Source: Sulfurospirillum cavolei (GTDB lineage Bacteria > Campylobacterota > Campylobacteria > Campylobacterales > Sulfurospirillaceae). From it: a stretch of 64,000 nt of DNA. Positions 18,381 through 26,997 of the stretch are shown here, in pieces (within the stretch, counting starts at the first letter, position 1; each line of letters opens with the position of its first letter). The stretch is taken from assembly GCF_001548055.1 (NCBI RefSeq), contig NZ_AP014724.1:558001-622000 (forward strand), in the 5' to 3' direction. The translations under genes were made by a program, and so were the position numbers. The notes below the pieces were generated by a model, which made no database searches, was not told where the DNA came from, and saw only the letters and a program-made list of their open reading frames with translations.

Positions 18381-18922
18381 TGTCCGCAACTGCAACCGCA
18401 ACCGCTTTTTGCCGCCGCAACCGTTTTGAGGGCTTCTAACGCCGCTTCGTAATTAGGCTCTTCGGTGATTTCGGGGCAAAGTTCTTTGTAAACGATCACG
18501 CCGTGTTTATCGACGATGAAAATCGCGCGTGCACTCAAACCTTTAAGCGGACCATCGGCAATCAAAACGCCGTAAGCGTTTGCGGCGGTTTTGTCTCTAA
18601 AATCGCTACCGACTTGAAGGTTTGCGATACCCTCCGTGGTACAAAAGCGACCCATCGCAAACGGTAAGTCCATCGAAACGACGGTAACGGTTGCGTTGTC
18701 GATACCGGCGGCTTTGGTATTGAACATACGAGTCTCTTGCGCACATACGGGCGTGTCTAATGAAGGGACGATGACGATCACTTGCGTTTTATCGCTTGCT
18801 CCGCCGATCGTAATTTCGCTTAAATCTTTCGCGACGACGCTGATACAAGGTGCTTTATCGCCGACGTTTAATTCGGTTCCCGCTAAGTTTACAAGATTGC
18901 CTTTGAGTTTGGTAGTTGCCAT
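18377..18922 (-). CDS. tpx: Thiol peroxidase with Cys-rich tail
   Basis: Tpx-type peroxiredoxin, 181 aa; family members reduce peroxides, often in the periplasm or cytoplasm, using thioredoxin. Start ATG 18922 with AAAGGA before it. N-terminal LKGNLVNLAGTELNVGDKAP, peroxidatic Cys in SLDTPVCAQETRMF (near 61) and the second Cys region near ASVDLPF-type MDLPFAMGRFC (near 95). The end GCGCSCGH, about 8 residues beyond the usual Tpx end, is unusual and could bind metal. No signal peptide. Monocistronic. Confidence 0.92.
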   Translation of the reverse strand: MATTKLKGNLVNLAGTELNVGDKAPCISVVAKDLSEITIGGASDKTQVIVIVPSLDTPVCAQETRMFNTKAAGIDNATVTVVSMDLPFAMGRFCTTEGIANLQVGSDFRDKTAANAYGVLIADGPLKGLSARAIFIVDKHGVIVYKELCPEITEEPNYEAALEALKTVAAAKSGCGCSCGH

Positions 18923-19026
18923 AGAGTGTTCCTTTAAAAAAGATGTATTCGTGCTTCCATTATAACTAACTCGGATAAATAAACTCTTAATTAAAGAGGT
19001 TAACGCTAAAGAAATAAGCTACTTGT

Positions 19027-19032
19027 TATAAT
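19027..19032 (+). promoter_or_regulatory. -10 box for the EamA-family gene
   Basis: GTTATAAT (extended -10 like) 106 bases before the transporter start, in the 215-base divergent tpx/transporter gap. The transcript would have a leader of about 100 bases. Confidence 0.5.
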
Positions 19033-19137
19033 GCCGCTTTTGAAGAGTGTTTTTGCAAAACGCATACCGCAAAAAAGTGGGAAGTATCCGGAAAAAGTGC
19101 GAGTGGTTTTGCCAAAATGCCATCATAAAGGACGGTG

Positions 19138-20034
19138 ATGCGAATCTATGCGTTGTTGGTTTTATGCGTGCTACTGTGGTCGGGAAATTTTGTTTTGGGA
19201 CGCTTCGTCTCCGATGCGATCGAGCCGTTGGAGTTGGCGTTTTTCAGGTGGCTTGGCGTTTTGATCGTGGGTTTGCCGTTTTTATGCTTACATGTACGAA
19301 ACATTGCACGTGCGCTTAAAGAGCATTTTTTCGTGTTGGCGCTTTTAGCGATGCTCGGGATTGCGGGTTTCAATACGCTTTTGTACGTCGGGTTACATTA
19401 CACCGCTGCGATCAACGCATTGTTGATTAATTCGAGCATTCCGTTATTGATCGTTTTTTTCTCTTTCGTCTTTTTAGGCTTGCCCATCCGCGCGATTCAG
19501 GTTTTCGGCATCGTGCTCTCAACGGCGGGCGTCGCGTTTTTGGTCCTCAAAGGTGATTGGCGCGTTTTGGGTTCGCTTCAGTTCAATCAAGGCGATTTTT
19601 GGGTGATCGCTTCTTCTTTATGTTGGGCTGCTTACAGTGTTTTGGTTAAATTTCGTCCGAAGGCTTTGAGCAGTTTCGAGTTTTTTATGACGACGGTTCT
19701 TTTGGGCGTCATCATGTTGCTACCCTTTTATCTGGCGCAAGGCTATACGCTGGAGCGTGAATATTTCGTTCTCAAACACTACTATTGGGCCATCGCTTAC
19801 GTGAGCCTTTTGACGTCGATCGTTTCGTATTACTTATGGCATTTGGGAATTGCGCGTATCGGAGCGGATAAAACCGGACAGTTTACCCATTTGATGCCGC
19901 TTTTCGGAAGTGCTTTGGCATATCTGTTTTTAGGCGAACGTTTGGAATGGTACCATCTAGGAGGTGCCGTTTTTATAGGATGTGGACTTTACCTGTGTTT
20001 GTTTGTTCGTCAAAAAAGCTGCTCGAAGATTTGA
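19138..20034 (+). CDS. EamA/DMT-family transporter
   Basis: Ten-helix inner-membrane exporter, 298 aa, two EamA repeats of five helices each (helix-rich from residue 3 to about 293). Motifs LLWSGNFVLGR at the N-terminus and NALLINSSIPLLIVFFS at the end of the first repeat are typical. Substrate unknown; family members export amino acids or metabolites. ATG 19138 is chosen for its spacing from AAAGGA. Its last 62 bases overlap the convergent GGDEF/EAL gene. Confidence 0.88.
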   Translation: MRIYALLVLCVLLWSGNFVLGRFVSDAIEPLELAFFRWLGVLIVGLPFLCLHVRNIARALKEHFFVLALLAMLGIAGFNTLLYVGLHYTAAINALLINSSIPLLIVFFSFVFLGLPIRAIQVFGIVLSTAGVAFLVLKGDWRVLGSLQFNQGDFWVIASSLCWAAYSVLVKFRPKALSSFEFFMTTVLLGVIMLLPFYLAQGYTLEREYFVLKHYYWAIAYVSLLTSIVSYYLWHLGIARIGADKTGQFTHLMPLFGSALAYLFLGERLEWYHLGGAVFIGCGLYLCLFVRQKSCSKI

Positions 20035-21562
20035 AAGCGGCGTCGGGTTTGCCGATGTAAAAGCCCTGCGCGTAGTTCACGCCGATCTCTTTCACGCATT
20101 CGAGCACTTCTTTGGAATGCACGTATTCGGCAATGGTTTTGATGCCGAGCTCTTTGGCAAAATTGACGACGGTTTTGGCGATAATCTTCATTTCGTCGTT
20201 GCGATGGATATTTTTAATCAAACTTCCGTCGATTTTGATAAAATCGGCATGCAACTCGCTTAAACGTTCAAAATTGGAATATCCCGCCCCAAAGTCGTCG
20301 ATGGCGATTTTCGCGCCGTAGGATTTGACTTGCGAAATAAAATGCAACACGGCTTCGTAGTTGTCGATACTGTCGCTTTCCAAAATCTCAAAGATAACCC
20401 AAGGTCCGACGTTAAACTCTTCGAGTTTTTCCATGATAAACGTCGTCGTTACCAGATTGGTCATATCCAAATACGAGAGGTTGATCGAAAAGCTGCTCGA
20501 TGAGATTTGGAAGGTCTCAAACGCTTTTTGGATCAACGACATAGAGAGTTTGGAGTAGATTTTCGAATGTTTGGCAACGTCTAAAAACTCGCTAGGAACG
20601 TAATACCCTTCGTTTTCTTTTTGAATACGCATCAAGGTTTCGTATTTTTCGATCTCATACGTACGAACGTTGAGGATCGGTTGGAAAAAAGGAACGACGC
20701 GGTCTTTGGCAAGGGCTTCTTTAAGGGTGTGGTTCATCATCATATTGTGATGGTACTCTGCTTCTTTATGGCTACTTTTGTCGTAAATCATATACGCTAG
20801 GCGTTTATTCTTTGCCTCTTTGCAGGCAATAGAGGCAAGTTTTAAGAGGTTTTTCTTACCTTGGTACGCGCCGATCGAAAGCGTCGTGTCGACTTCGACC
20901 TCTTCGCACATGATGCGATCTTTCGTAATTTTCGTCGAAAGTTTTTTCAGGTACTTTTGAAGGTTAAATTCGCTAAAAGGTACTTTGATCAAAATGGCGT
21001 AAATATCGGCTTCAAACTTGTAAAGCGAAGATTCTACGGGCGGGAGATTGCCTTGTAGCCATTCGCCGATGACTTTGAGAAATTGGTCGCCGAAGCGATG
21101 ACCGTAAAAGTTATTGGTATTTTGAAACGAGTCGATGTTAATAATCATCAGCGTCGAATCGATGGACGGGTCGAGTTTTTTCTTTTCTTGAAGGAGTTTG
21201 AGTCGATTGGGAAGGCGCGTGTTGAGGTCGATATAGAGATTTTTGCGTAATTCGTCTTTGAGTTTATCGTTGGATTGTAAGACCCTGTAAACGCCCCAAA
21301 AGTTTAAAATACCCAGTAGCGCAAGAAGGGCGTAAGCGAGCGTATCGTAATCATAATGTACGGCAATGCCGATCGGGAGCATCAGGCTCGCAAGAAGCAA
21401 TCCCGTCTTTAAAAAAAGTTTATATGAGCGTTTCAATCCAATCCCTAAATACCGATATGAGCCCGCGAGAATGCAAGGAAGGCACTTTAGCACAAAGGGT
21501 TTGAAAAAAAAATAAAGAAGAGCTCTTATCAACGCACGATTGAAACGCACTATCAGGTTCAT
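19973..21562 (-). CDS. GGDEF/EAL protein with degenerate GGDEF
   Basis: 529 aa. N-terminal membrane part with two to three hydrophobic segments (about residues 50-95), a GGDEF domain beginning at NLYIDLNTRLPNRLKL, and a C-terminal EAL domain. The GGDEF signature reads EADIY, so diguanylate cyclase activity is not expected. The EAL domain keeps ETL, an Asn, FEILE, IDDFGAGYSN, KIDGSLI and the final E/QGF, so cyclic-di-GMP phosphodiesterase activity is plausible. Start ATG 21562 (GTG 21565 possible), no good RBS, so a later start cannot be excluded. Confidence 0.85.
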   Translation of the reverse strand: MNLIVRFNRALIRALLYFFFKPFVLKCLPCILAGSYRYLGIGLKRSYKLFLKTGLLLASLMLPIGIAVHYDYDTLAYALLALLGILNFWGVYRVLQSNDKLKDELRKNLYIDLNTRLPNRLKLLQEKKKLDPSIDSTLMIINIDSFQNTNNFYGHRFGDQFLKVIGEWLQGNLPPVESSLYKFEADIYAILIKVPFSEFNLQKYLKKLSTKITKDRIMCEEVEVDTTLSIGAYQGKKNLLKLASIACKEAKNKRLAYMIYDKSSHKEAEYHHNMMMNHTLKEALAKDRVVPFFQPILNVRTYEIEKYETLMRIQKENEGYYVPSEFLDVAKHSKIYSKLSMSLIQKAFETFQISSSSFSINLSYLDMTNLVTTTFIMEKLEEFNVGPWVIFEILESDSIDNYEAVLHFISQVKSYGAKIAIDDFGAGYSNFERLSELHADFIKIDGSLIKNIHRNDEMKIIAKTVVNFAKELGIKTIAEYVHSKEVLECVKEIGVNYAQGFYIGKPDAAFKSSSSFFDEQTNTGKVHIL

Positions 21563-21578
21563 CACACAAAAGTCACGC

Positions 21579-21584
21579 TATAAT
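21579..21584 (+). promoter_or_regulatory. -10 box for ccoI
   Basis: TATAAT 31 bases before the ccoI ATG, in the 52-base divergent gap shared with the GGDEF/EAL gene. Confidence 0.55.
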
Positions 21585-21614
21585 CTGAGCTCAAACTTTA
21601 CGCGAAAGATTACT

Positions 21615-24038
21615 ATGGCTAAACAACGTTGCGATCACTGCCGATTAGAGTACGACGCTTCGGCGTTATTTGAAGATAAGAGCTTTACTCCGTCCAAATA
21701 CTTTTGTTGCAAAGGCTGCCAAGGCGTTTTTCATCTGCTTCAAGACGAAGGATTACAAACGTTTTACGGCAAGATCGGCGAAACGACGCTGGAGCCGCCT
21801 AAGGTGCTTCACGACGACGTTGCGAGGTTCGATTTGGACGGATTCGTTTCCAAGTACGTGAAAGAAAATAAAGAAGGCTTTAACGAAATTTCGCTCATTA
21901 TCGAGGGGATTCATTGCAGTGCTTGCGTGTGGCTTAACGAAAAAGTGCTCTCCAAAAAAGAGGGCATCGTCGAAGCAAGCATTAATTATACGAATCATAA
22001 AGCCAAAATCGTTTGGGACGCAAGCGTTATTAAATTGTCCGAGATTATCGAGACGATTCGAAGTATCGGCTATAACGCGTATCCTTACGATCCTAAAAGC
22101 GGGGAAGAACGCAGTATCGCTCAGCGTAGAGAATATTATACGAAGCTCTTAGTCGGCATTTTTGCGACGATGAACGTGATGTGGATCGCCGTGGCGCAAT
22201 ACGCGGGGTATTTTAGCGGTATGGAAAAATACCATAAAAATATTTTGAATTTTGCGGAGTTCGTTTTAGCCAGTCCGACGCTTTTTTATACGGGGTCGGT
22301 CTATTTTAAAGGGGCATATTACGGCTTGAAACACCGACAGATCACAATGGATTTTTTGGTTGCTACGGGAGCTTCTTTAACCTATCTTTTCTCACTGTAC
22401 GCGATGTTTTCCCAAAACGCCGAAGTCTATTTCGACTCGGTTACGATGATTATTACGTTTGTTTTTGCGGGGAAATATTTAGAAGTTTTGACTAAGAAAA
22501 AAGCCGTCGATACGATGGATGCGTTCGGTAGCGCAATGCCCACGGAAGTCGTATTGGTGAAAGGCGAAGAAAAAATTTTAACCGATGTCGAATCGATCGA
22601 AGCGGGCGAAATCCTTGAGGTCCGTGCCGGCGATAAAATCGTGATCGACGGCATCGTTTGCGAAGGAGAAGGGTCGTTTGATTTTTCGCGTATTAACGGC
22701 GAATCGATTCCCGTTTTACTCAAACAAGGCGATAAAATTTTGAGCGGCTCTATCTGTCTGGACAGCGTGATTCGTTACAAAGCGACGTCGACGTTTGCCT
22801 CTTCGATGCTCTCGAAAATCGTCTCCTTGCTAGAAGACGCGATGAGTAAAAAACCGCAGATCGAGAAGCTAGCAAACCGTATTTCGGGTTATTTTTCGCG
22901 TACGATTTTAACGTTGGCACTTCTGACGTTTTGTTTTTGGTTCTACCAAAGTGCTTCGTTTGAGACCGCGTTGATCGTTTCGATCTCGGTCATCGTCATT
23001 GCCTGCCCGTGCGCTTTGTCTTTGGCGACGCCGATTGCGACGTTGGTCGGCATCTCTTTGGCGGCACGAAGAGGCATTTTGTTTAAAGAGGCAGGATTTT
23101 TGGAAAGTATGGCACAATGCGATACGCTGGTGCTCGATAAAACGGGCACGATTACCAACGCAAAGCCCGAAGTGATCGAAACAATCTTTGAAGACGAATC
23201 GTTTGCGTCTTTAGCGTATGCCCTGACATGTAGCTCTTCGCATCCGATCAGTCAAGGTGTCGGAGCGTATTTAAAAGCGCGATTTCCCAAGATGCCCTCA
23301 CACGCTTTAGAGCAGATCAAAGCGATCGAAGCCAAAGGCGTTAAAGCCCTTTGCGAGACTAAGCGTATCGCAGGCGGTAATGCCCGCTTGATGCACGAAG
23401 AGGGAATCGAGGTTCATATCCCTCAAACGTTGGAAAACCTGACGCATTACTTTTTTGCGGTCGACGGGCAGATCGTTGCGATGTTCGGGCTCAAAGATAC
23501 GCTCAAAAGCGATGCGAAAGAGAGCCTTGAAAAGCTCCAAGCGTTAGGGCTTTCCTTGGTACTGTTAAGCGGCGATCATGCCCATGTCACCGAAAGTATC
23601 GCAAAGGAAGCGGGAATCGAAACGTACGCGTCCGCGCTCTTACCGCACGAAAAAGCCGAATACATCGAAGCGTTGCGCCAAAAAGGGCATAAGGTCGTCA
23701 TGGTGGGAGACGGTATCAACGATACGTTAGCCCTTTCGAGTAGTGAGATCGCCATTGCGATGGGAAGCGGTGCGGACGTGGCGGTCGAAGTGAGCGACGT
23801 CGTTTTGACGCAAGGCGATATGCGCGGTTTGTACGAGGCGTTTGTGATTGCGCGTAAAACATTGCGGATCGTCAAAGAAAATTTGGCGTTTTCGTTGCTT
23901 TACAACGTTTTGACCGTGCCTTTGGCGATGAGCGGTTATATTATCCCTCTGTTTGCGGCATTGTCGATGTCTTTAAGTTCGCTGGTCGTGGTGGGAAATG
24001 CGATGCGTATTAAAACGGTATTGAAAAGGAAAGAGTAA
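21615..24038 (+). CDS. ccoI: Copper P1B-type ATPase for cbb3 oxidase assembly
   Basis: Copper pump (FixI/CcoI type) that supplies copper for cbb3 cytochrome oxidase; inner membrane, 807 aa. N-terminal CDHC and FCCKGC cysteine region (residues 5-38), HMA domain with GIHCSACVWLNEK, eight predicted helices, the CPC metal site in ACPCALSLATP, phosphorylation motif DKTGTIT and hinge GDGINDTLAL. The N-terminal Cys cluster and the ccoS gene directly after (TAATG overlap) mark it as CcoI rather than CopA. ccoNOQP are not in the window. Confidence 0.92.
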   Translation: MAKQRCDHCRLEYDASALFEDKSFTPSKYFCCKGCQGVFHLLQDEGLQTFYGKIGETTLEPPKVLHDDVARFDLDGFVSKYVKENKEGFNEISLIIEGIHCSACVWLNEKVLSKKEGIVEASINYTNHKAKIVWDASVIKLSEIIETIRSIGYNAYPYDPKSGEERSIAQRREYYTKLLVGIFATMNVMWIAVAQYAGYFSGMEKYHKNILNFAEFVLASPTLFYTGSVYFKGAYYGLKHRQITMDFLVATGASLTYLFSLYAMFSQNAEVYFDSVTMIITFVFAGKYLEVLTKKKAVDTMDAFGSAMPTEVVLVKGEEKILTDVESIEAGEILEVRAGDKIVIDGIVCEGEGSFDFSRINGESIPVLLKQGDKILSGSICLDSVIRYKATSTFASSMLSKIVSLLEDAMSKKPQIEKLANRISGYFSRTILTLALLTFCFWFYQSASFETALIVSISVIVIACPCALSLATPIATLVGISLAARRGILFKEAGFLESMAQCDTLVLDKTGTITNAKPEVIETIFEDESFASLAYALTCSSSHPISQGVGAYLKARFPKMPSHALEQIKAIEAKGVKALCETKRIAGGNARLMHEEGIEVHIPQTLENLTHYFFAVDGQIVAMFGLKDTLKSDAKESLEKLQALGLSLVLLSGDHAHVTESIAKEAGIETYASALLPHEKAEYIEALRQKGHKVVMVGDGINDTLALSSSEIAIAMGSGADVAVEVSDVVLTQGDMRGLYEAFVIARKTLRIVKENLAFSLLYNVLTVPLAMSGYIIPLFAALSMSLSSLVVVGNAMRIKTVLKRKE

Positions 24039-24277
24039 TGGACGGTTGGGTTATTGCGATGATGCTCGGTGCTTCGACGCTTTTGGGAGCATTCGGTTTG
24101 TGGGCGTTGATATGGGGCATTCGAAGCGGACAGTTCGACGATCAAACCAAATTTATCGACGGTGCGCAGTTTGACAGCCAAGAGGCATTGAACGATGCGG
24201 TGATGATGGAAAAAAAGCGCAAAGAACTTTTGGAAGAAAAACGTAAAAAAGAGACGGGATACGCCCCGCCGGATTAA
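24038..24277 (+). CDS. ccoS: cbb3-type cytochrome oxidase assembly protein CcoS
   Basis: 79 aa: one N-terminal helix (about 5-27) with GLWALIWGIRSGQFDD, followed by a charged tail, the CcoS/FixS pattern. Start overlaps the ccoI stop as TAATG. Required for cofactor insertion in cbb3 oxidases in other bacteria. Confidence 0.93.
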   Translation: MDGWVIAMMLGASTLLGAFGLWALIWGIRSGQFDDQTKFIDGAQFDSQEALNDAVMMEKKRKELLEEKRKKETGYAPPD

Positions 24278-24285
24278 AAAACGTT

Positions 24286-24322
24286 CATACGGCTACAAGA
24301 GCGCGATGCCCCGTAGCCGTAT
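24286..24322 (-). terminator. Intrinsic terminator between ccoS and the cytochrome c gene
   Basis: ATACGGCTAC (24286-24295) and GTAGCCGTAT (24313-24322) form a 10-bp stem. On the minus strand it is followed by a six-T run (plus A-run 24275-24280), so it ends the cytochrome c transcript; it may also help stop ccoIS. Confidence 0.7.
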
Positions 24323-24327
24323 ATCGC

Positions 24328-24624
24328 TTATTTATAAGAAGCGATGGTCGCGGCTACTGCTTTAAGATCTTCGTCGTTTAAGCCTGACGCGATCGGTTTC
24401 ATAACGCCTTTCATCGGTCCGCCTTCACCGTTTTTGTATCCGTTAACGGAAGCGATGATTTTTGCGGCATCCCAGCCTGCAATAATTTGAGACTTGTTTA
24501 AAGCCGCTTTGGAAGCTTTGTCGCCGTGGCAAGAAAAGCATTTTGATTTGTAGATCGCTTCGCCGTCCGCCGCCATAAGCGTTGAACAAGCCGCAATCGC
24601 CAAGAATAGAGAGAGTTTTTTCAT
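24328..24624 (-). CDS. Small monohaem cytochrome c
   Basis: 98 aa from ATG 24624 (AAGGGG upstream). Signal peptide MKKLSLFLAIAACSTLMA, then the haem site CFSCH near residue 30 and a Met ligand candidate in MKGVMKPIASGLND. Class I, c553-like periplasmic electron carrier; likely receives electrons from the bc1 complex and passes them to cbb3 oxidase, which fits its position next to ccoIS (inference). Confidence 0.9.
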   Translation of the reverse strand: MKKLSLFLAIAACSTLMAADGEAIYKSKCFSCHGDKASKAALNKSQIIAGWDAAKIIASVNGYKNGEGGPMKGVMKPIASGLNDEDLKAVAATIASYK

Positions 24625-24738
24625 TGAAAGCCCCTTGAATGTTGTGTGTGGCAAAATTATAACGCAGGAGACTTTATCCTTGCTTAGCCGATGTGACATT
24701 TCTCAAAAAAGCAAAGAGGGTTTAGGTCAAAGTTTGGG

Positions 24739-24744
24739 TATAAT
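24739..24744 (+). promoter_or_regulatory. -10 box for the TPR-gmhB-hld operon
   Basis: GGTATAATTT, 32 bases before the TPR gene ATG, in the 151-base divergent gap. Confidence 0.6.
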
Positions 24745-24775
24745 TTACCTTAAAATCTAAGGACGGTAGGTCGAA

Positions 24776-25480
24776 ATGTGGCGAATTTTGGGTGTAATCG
24801 CGTGGTGTTTCTCTTTGGCGTACGCTCAAACGCATAGCGTATGCGAGACGGAGCGAATCGACTCTCAAAGTGCTAAAGCAAAGATAGAAAAAATCTTAAT
24901 CGAAGAGCCTTCCAATACGGTTTGCATGCTTCAACTTGCCAATATTTACCTCAAACGCGGGCAAATCGCGCGCGGTTTCGAACTGCTCGTCGATGCCTAT
25001 ACGATCGATCCTCATCATGTGGAAAACAGCCAAATCGCAACGGTTTTACCTTTTGCGCTTAAAGTGACCAATCTCAAACAGCAAGCGGCAAAAAGTAACG
25101 ATAAACGTATCTGGAACGAGCTAGGTGACGGGTATTTTGAAATGGGCATTTTCAGCGAAGCGGCGTTGATGTATAAAAAAAGTTTGGCGGTGGACGGCAT
25201 GCAACATATGATTCGTCTTAAACTCGCCCTTGCCTTGCAAAAAAATACGCAAATTTACAGTGCACTTGAAGCCGTTCAAAAAGTTTTAAACGCAGAACCC
25301 GATCATCTGTTCGCCAATTATTATATGGGAAAATTTTTAGCATACGATATGAAAAATCGCGACGAAGCGCGCGTGTTTTTTAGGCGGGCGAAAGAGTCTT
25401 TGATCGCACAGCAAAAAGAATTTGATTATTTGGAGTACACCAATTTGCTCAGCGACATTACGCAAGAGTTGGAAAAATAG
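24776..25480 (+). CDS. Exported TPR-repeat protein
   Basis: 234 aa. N-terminal signal peptide (about 1-18, WRILGVIAWCFSLAYAQ), then tetratricopeptide-like helix pairs such as ANIYLKRGQIARGFELLVDAYTID-type and NELGDGYFEMGIFSEAALMYKKSLA. Probably periplasmic scaffold. Directly abuts gmhB (no gap), so it heads the heptose operon; a link to envelope assembly is inference. Confidence 0.8.
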   Translation: MWRILGVIAWCFSLAYAQTHSVCETERIDSQSAKAKIEKILIEEPSNTVCMLQLANIYLKRGQIARGFELLVDAYTIDPHHVENSQIATVLPFALKVTNLKQQAAKSNDKRIWNELGDGYFEMGIFSEAALMYKKSLAVDGMQHMIRLKLALALQKNTQIYSALEAVQKVLNAEPDHLFANYYMGKFLAYDMKNRDEARVFFRRAKESLIAQQKEFDYLEYTNLLSDITQELEK

Positions 25481-25987
25481 ATGAACAAAGCGGTGTTTTT
25501 GGATCGTGACGGCGTGATTAACAAAGATAAGGGTTATGTCTATCGGATCGAAGATTTCGAGTTTTGCGAGGGTGTTTTCGAAACCTTGCGTACGTTTCAA
25601 GATTTAGGATATTTGCTGATTATTGTCACGAATCAATCGGGTATCGGACGCGGGTATTACCGTGAAGAAGATTTTCACGTTTTAACGTCGTGGATGTGTC
25701 AAGCGTTTTTACATGTAAACGTCACCATCGACGCGGTGTATCATTGTCCGCACGCACCGGAACTTGGTTGTTCGTGTCGTAAGCCTCGGAGCCAAATGTT
25801 CGAAGAGGCGATCCAAGCGTTTGACATCGACGTGAAGCGTTCTTGGATGATCGGCGATAAACCAAGCGATATGATAGCCGCAAGAGGCGCTCGTATCGAG
25901 CAAACGATTTTCATCGGCGAAGATCAACCGAGCGATGCTAAATATAGGGTTAATTTTCTTTTGGATACAATCAATATTATTAAATAA
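25481..25987 (+). CDS. gmhB: D-glycero-beta-D-manno-heptose-1,7-bisphosphate 7-phosphatase
   Basis: HAD phosphatase of ADP-heptose synthesis, 168 aa. Nucleophile motif FLDRDGVIN, IVTNQSGIGRGYY, the zinc loop CPHAPELGCSCRKP and the final MIGDKPSDM are all present. In operon with hldD, hldE, gmhA, so the complete ADP-L-glycero-D-manno-heptose pathway is encoded here. Confidence 0.96.
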   Translation: MNKAVFLDRDGVINKDKGYVYRIEDFEFCEGVFETLRTFQDLGYLLIIVTNQSGIGRGYYREEDFHVLTSWMCQAFLHVNVTIDAVYHCPHAPELGCSCRKPRSQMFEEAIQAFDIDVKRSWMIGDKPSDMIAARGARIEQTIFIGEDQPSDAKYRVNFLLDTINIIK

Positions 25988-25995
25988 GGTTTTTT

Positions 25996-26997
25996 ATGGT
26001 CGATTTTCATCATAAAACGGTTTTAATTACGGGCGGTGCTGGATTTATCGGCAGTAACCTCGCTTTTTATTTTCAAGAAAACTTTCCGACATGTAAGGTC
26101 GTCGTCTTTGATTGTTTCCGAAGCGAAGCGACGTTTGCCAACGGTCACTTAAAGAGTTTCGGGCATTTTAAAAACCTGATCGGATTTCAAGGCGAAGTGA
26201 TTAGCGGCGATATTAACGATGAAGCGGCGATTGCCAAACTCGTTGCGTACCGCTTTGATTATATCTTTCACGAAGCGGCGATTTCCGATACGACCGTGCT
26301 CGATCAAGGGATGATGATCCAAACCAACGTCAATGCTTTTAAGCATATTTTGGAACTGGCCCATCAAAGCGGTGCGGTCATAGTCTACGCTTCCAGTGCC
26401 GCAACGTACGGCGATGCTCCTTCTCCTCAACGCATCGGATACGAGCGACCTCAAAACGTGTACGGTTTTAGCAAACTTGCCATGGAACATACCGCACGAG
26501 CATTTTGCGTATCGCATCCAAAAATGTCCGTCGTAGGGCTTCGGTACTTTAACGTTTACGGTCCAAGAGAGTACTTCAAACACAAAACGGCGTCGATGGC
26601 GTTGCAACTCGGGCTTCAAATTTTAAGCGGTAATAAACCGCGTCTTTTTTACGGATCGGAAGCGATCCAACGCGATTTTATCTACATCGACGACGTGATT
26701 CAAGCCAATCTTAAAGCCGCGCTTTGCGGCAAATGCGGCGTTTACAATGTCGGAACGGGAAATCCGCGTAGTTTTCAAGAGATTGCCGATACCTTGCAAC
26801 AAGAGCTCGGTACTTCCTTAGGCACGGACTATTTTGAAAATCCTTATATTGGGGCGTATCAGATGCATACGCAAGCGGATATTGCTTTGACATGTCAGGA
26901 TTTGGGTTACCGACCGAGCGTGAGCTTGGAAGAGGGCATCAAAGCGTATGCTCCCGAAATAAAACGCATTTATGAAAGCGAAGTCAAACGTGGATAA
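25996..26997 (+). CDS. hldD: ADP-L-glycero-D-manno-heptose 6-epimerase
   Basis: Extended SDR that epimerises ADP-D,D-heptose to the L,D form used in LPS core. 333 aa. NAD motif GGAGFIGSNLA at residue 11, active-site Tyr/Lys in VYGFSKLAME, and LRYFNVYGPRE. The 3' end overlaps hldE by 26 bases if hldE starts at 26972. Confidence 0.95.
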   Translation: MVDFHHKTVLITGGAGFIGSNLAFYFQENFPTCKVVVFDCFRSEATFANGHLKSFGHFKNLIGFQGEVISGDINDEAAIAKLVAYRFDYIFHEAAISDTTVLDQGMMIQTNVNAFKHILELAHQSGAVIVYASSAATYGDAPSPQRIGYERPQNVYGFSKLAMEHTARAFCVSHPKMSVVGLRYFNVYGPREYFKHKTASMALQLGLQILSGNKPRLFYGSEAIQRDFIYIDDVIQANLKAALCGKCGVYNVGTGNPRSFQEIADTLQQELGTSLGTDYFENPYIGAYQMHTQADIALTCQDLGYRPSVSLEEGIKAYAPEIKRIYESEVKRG

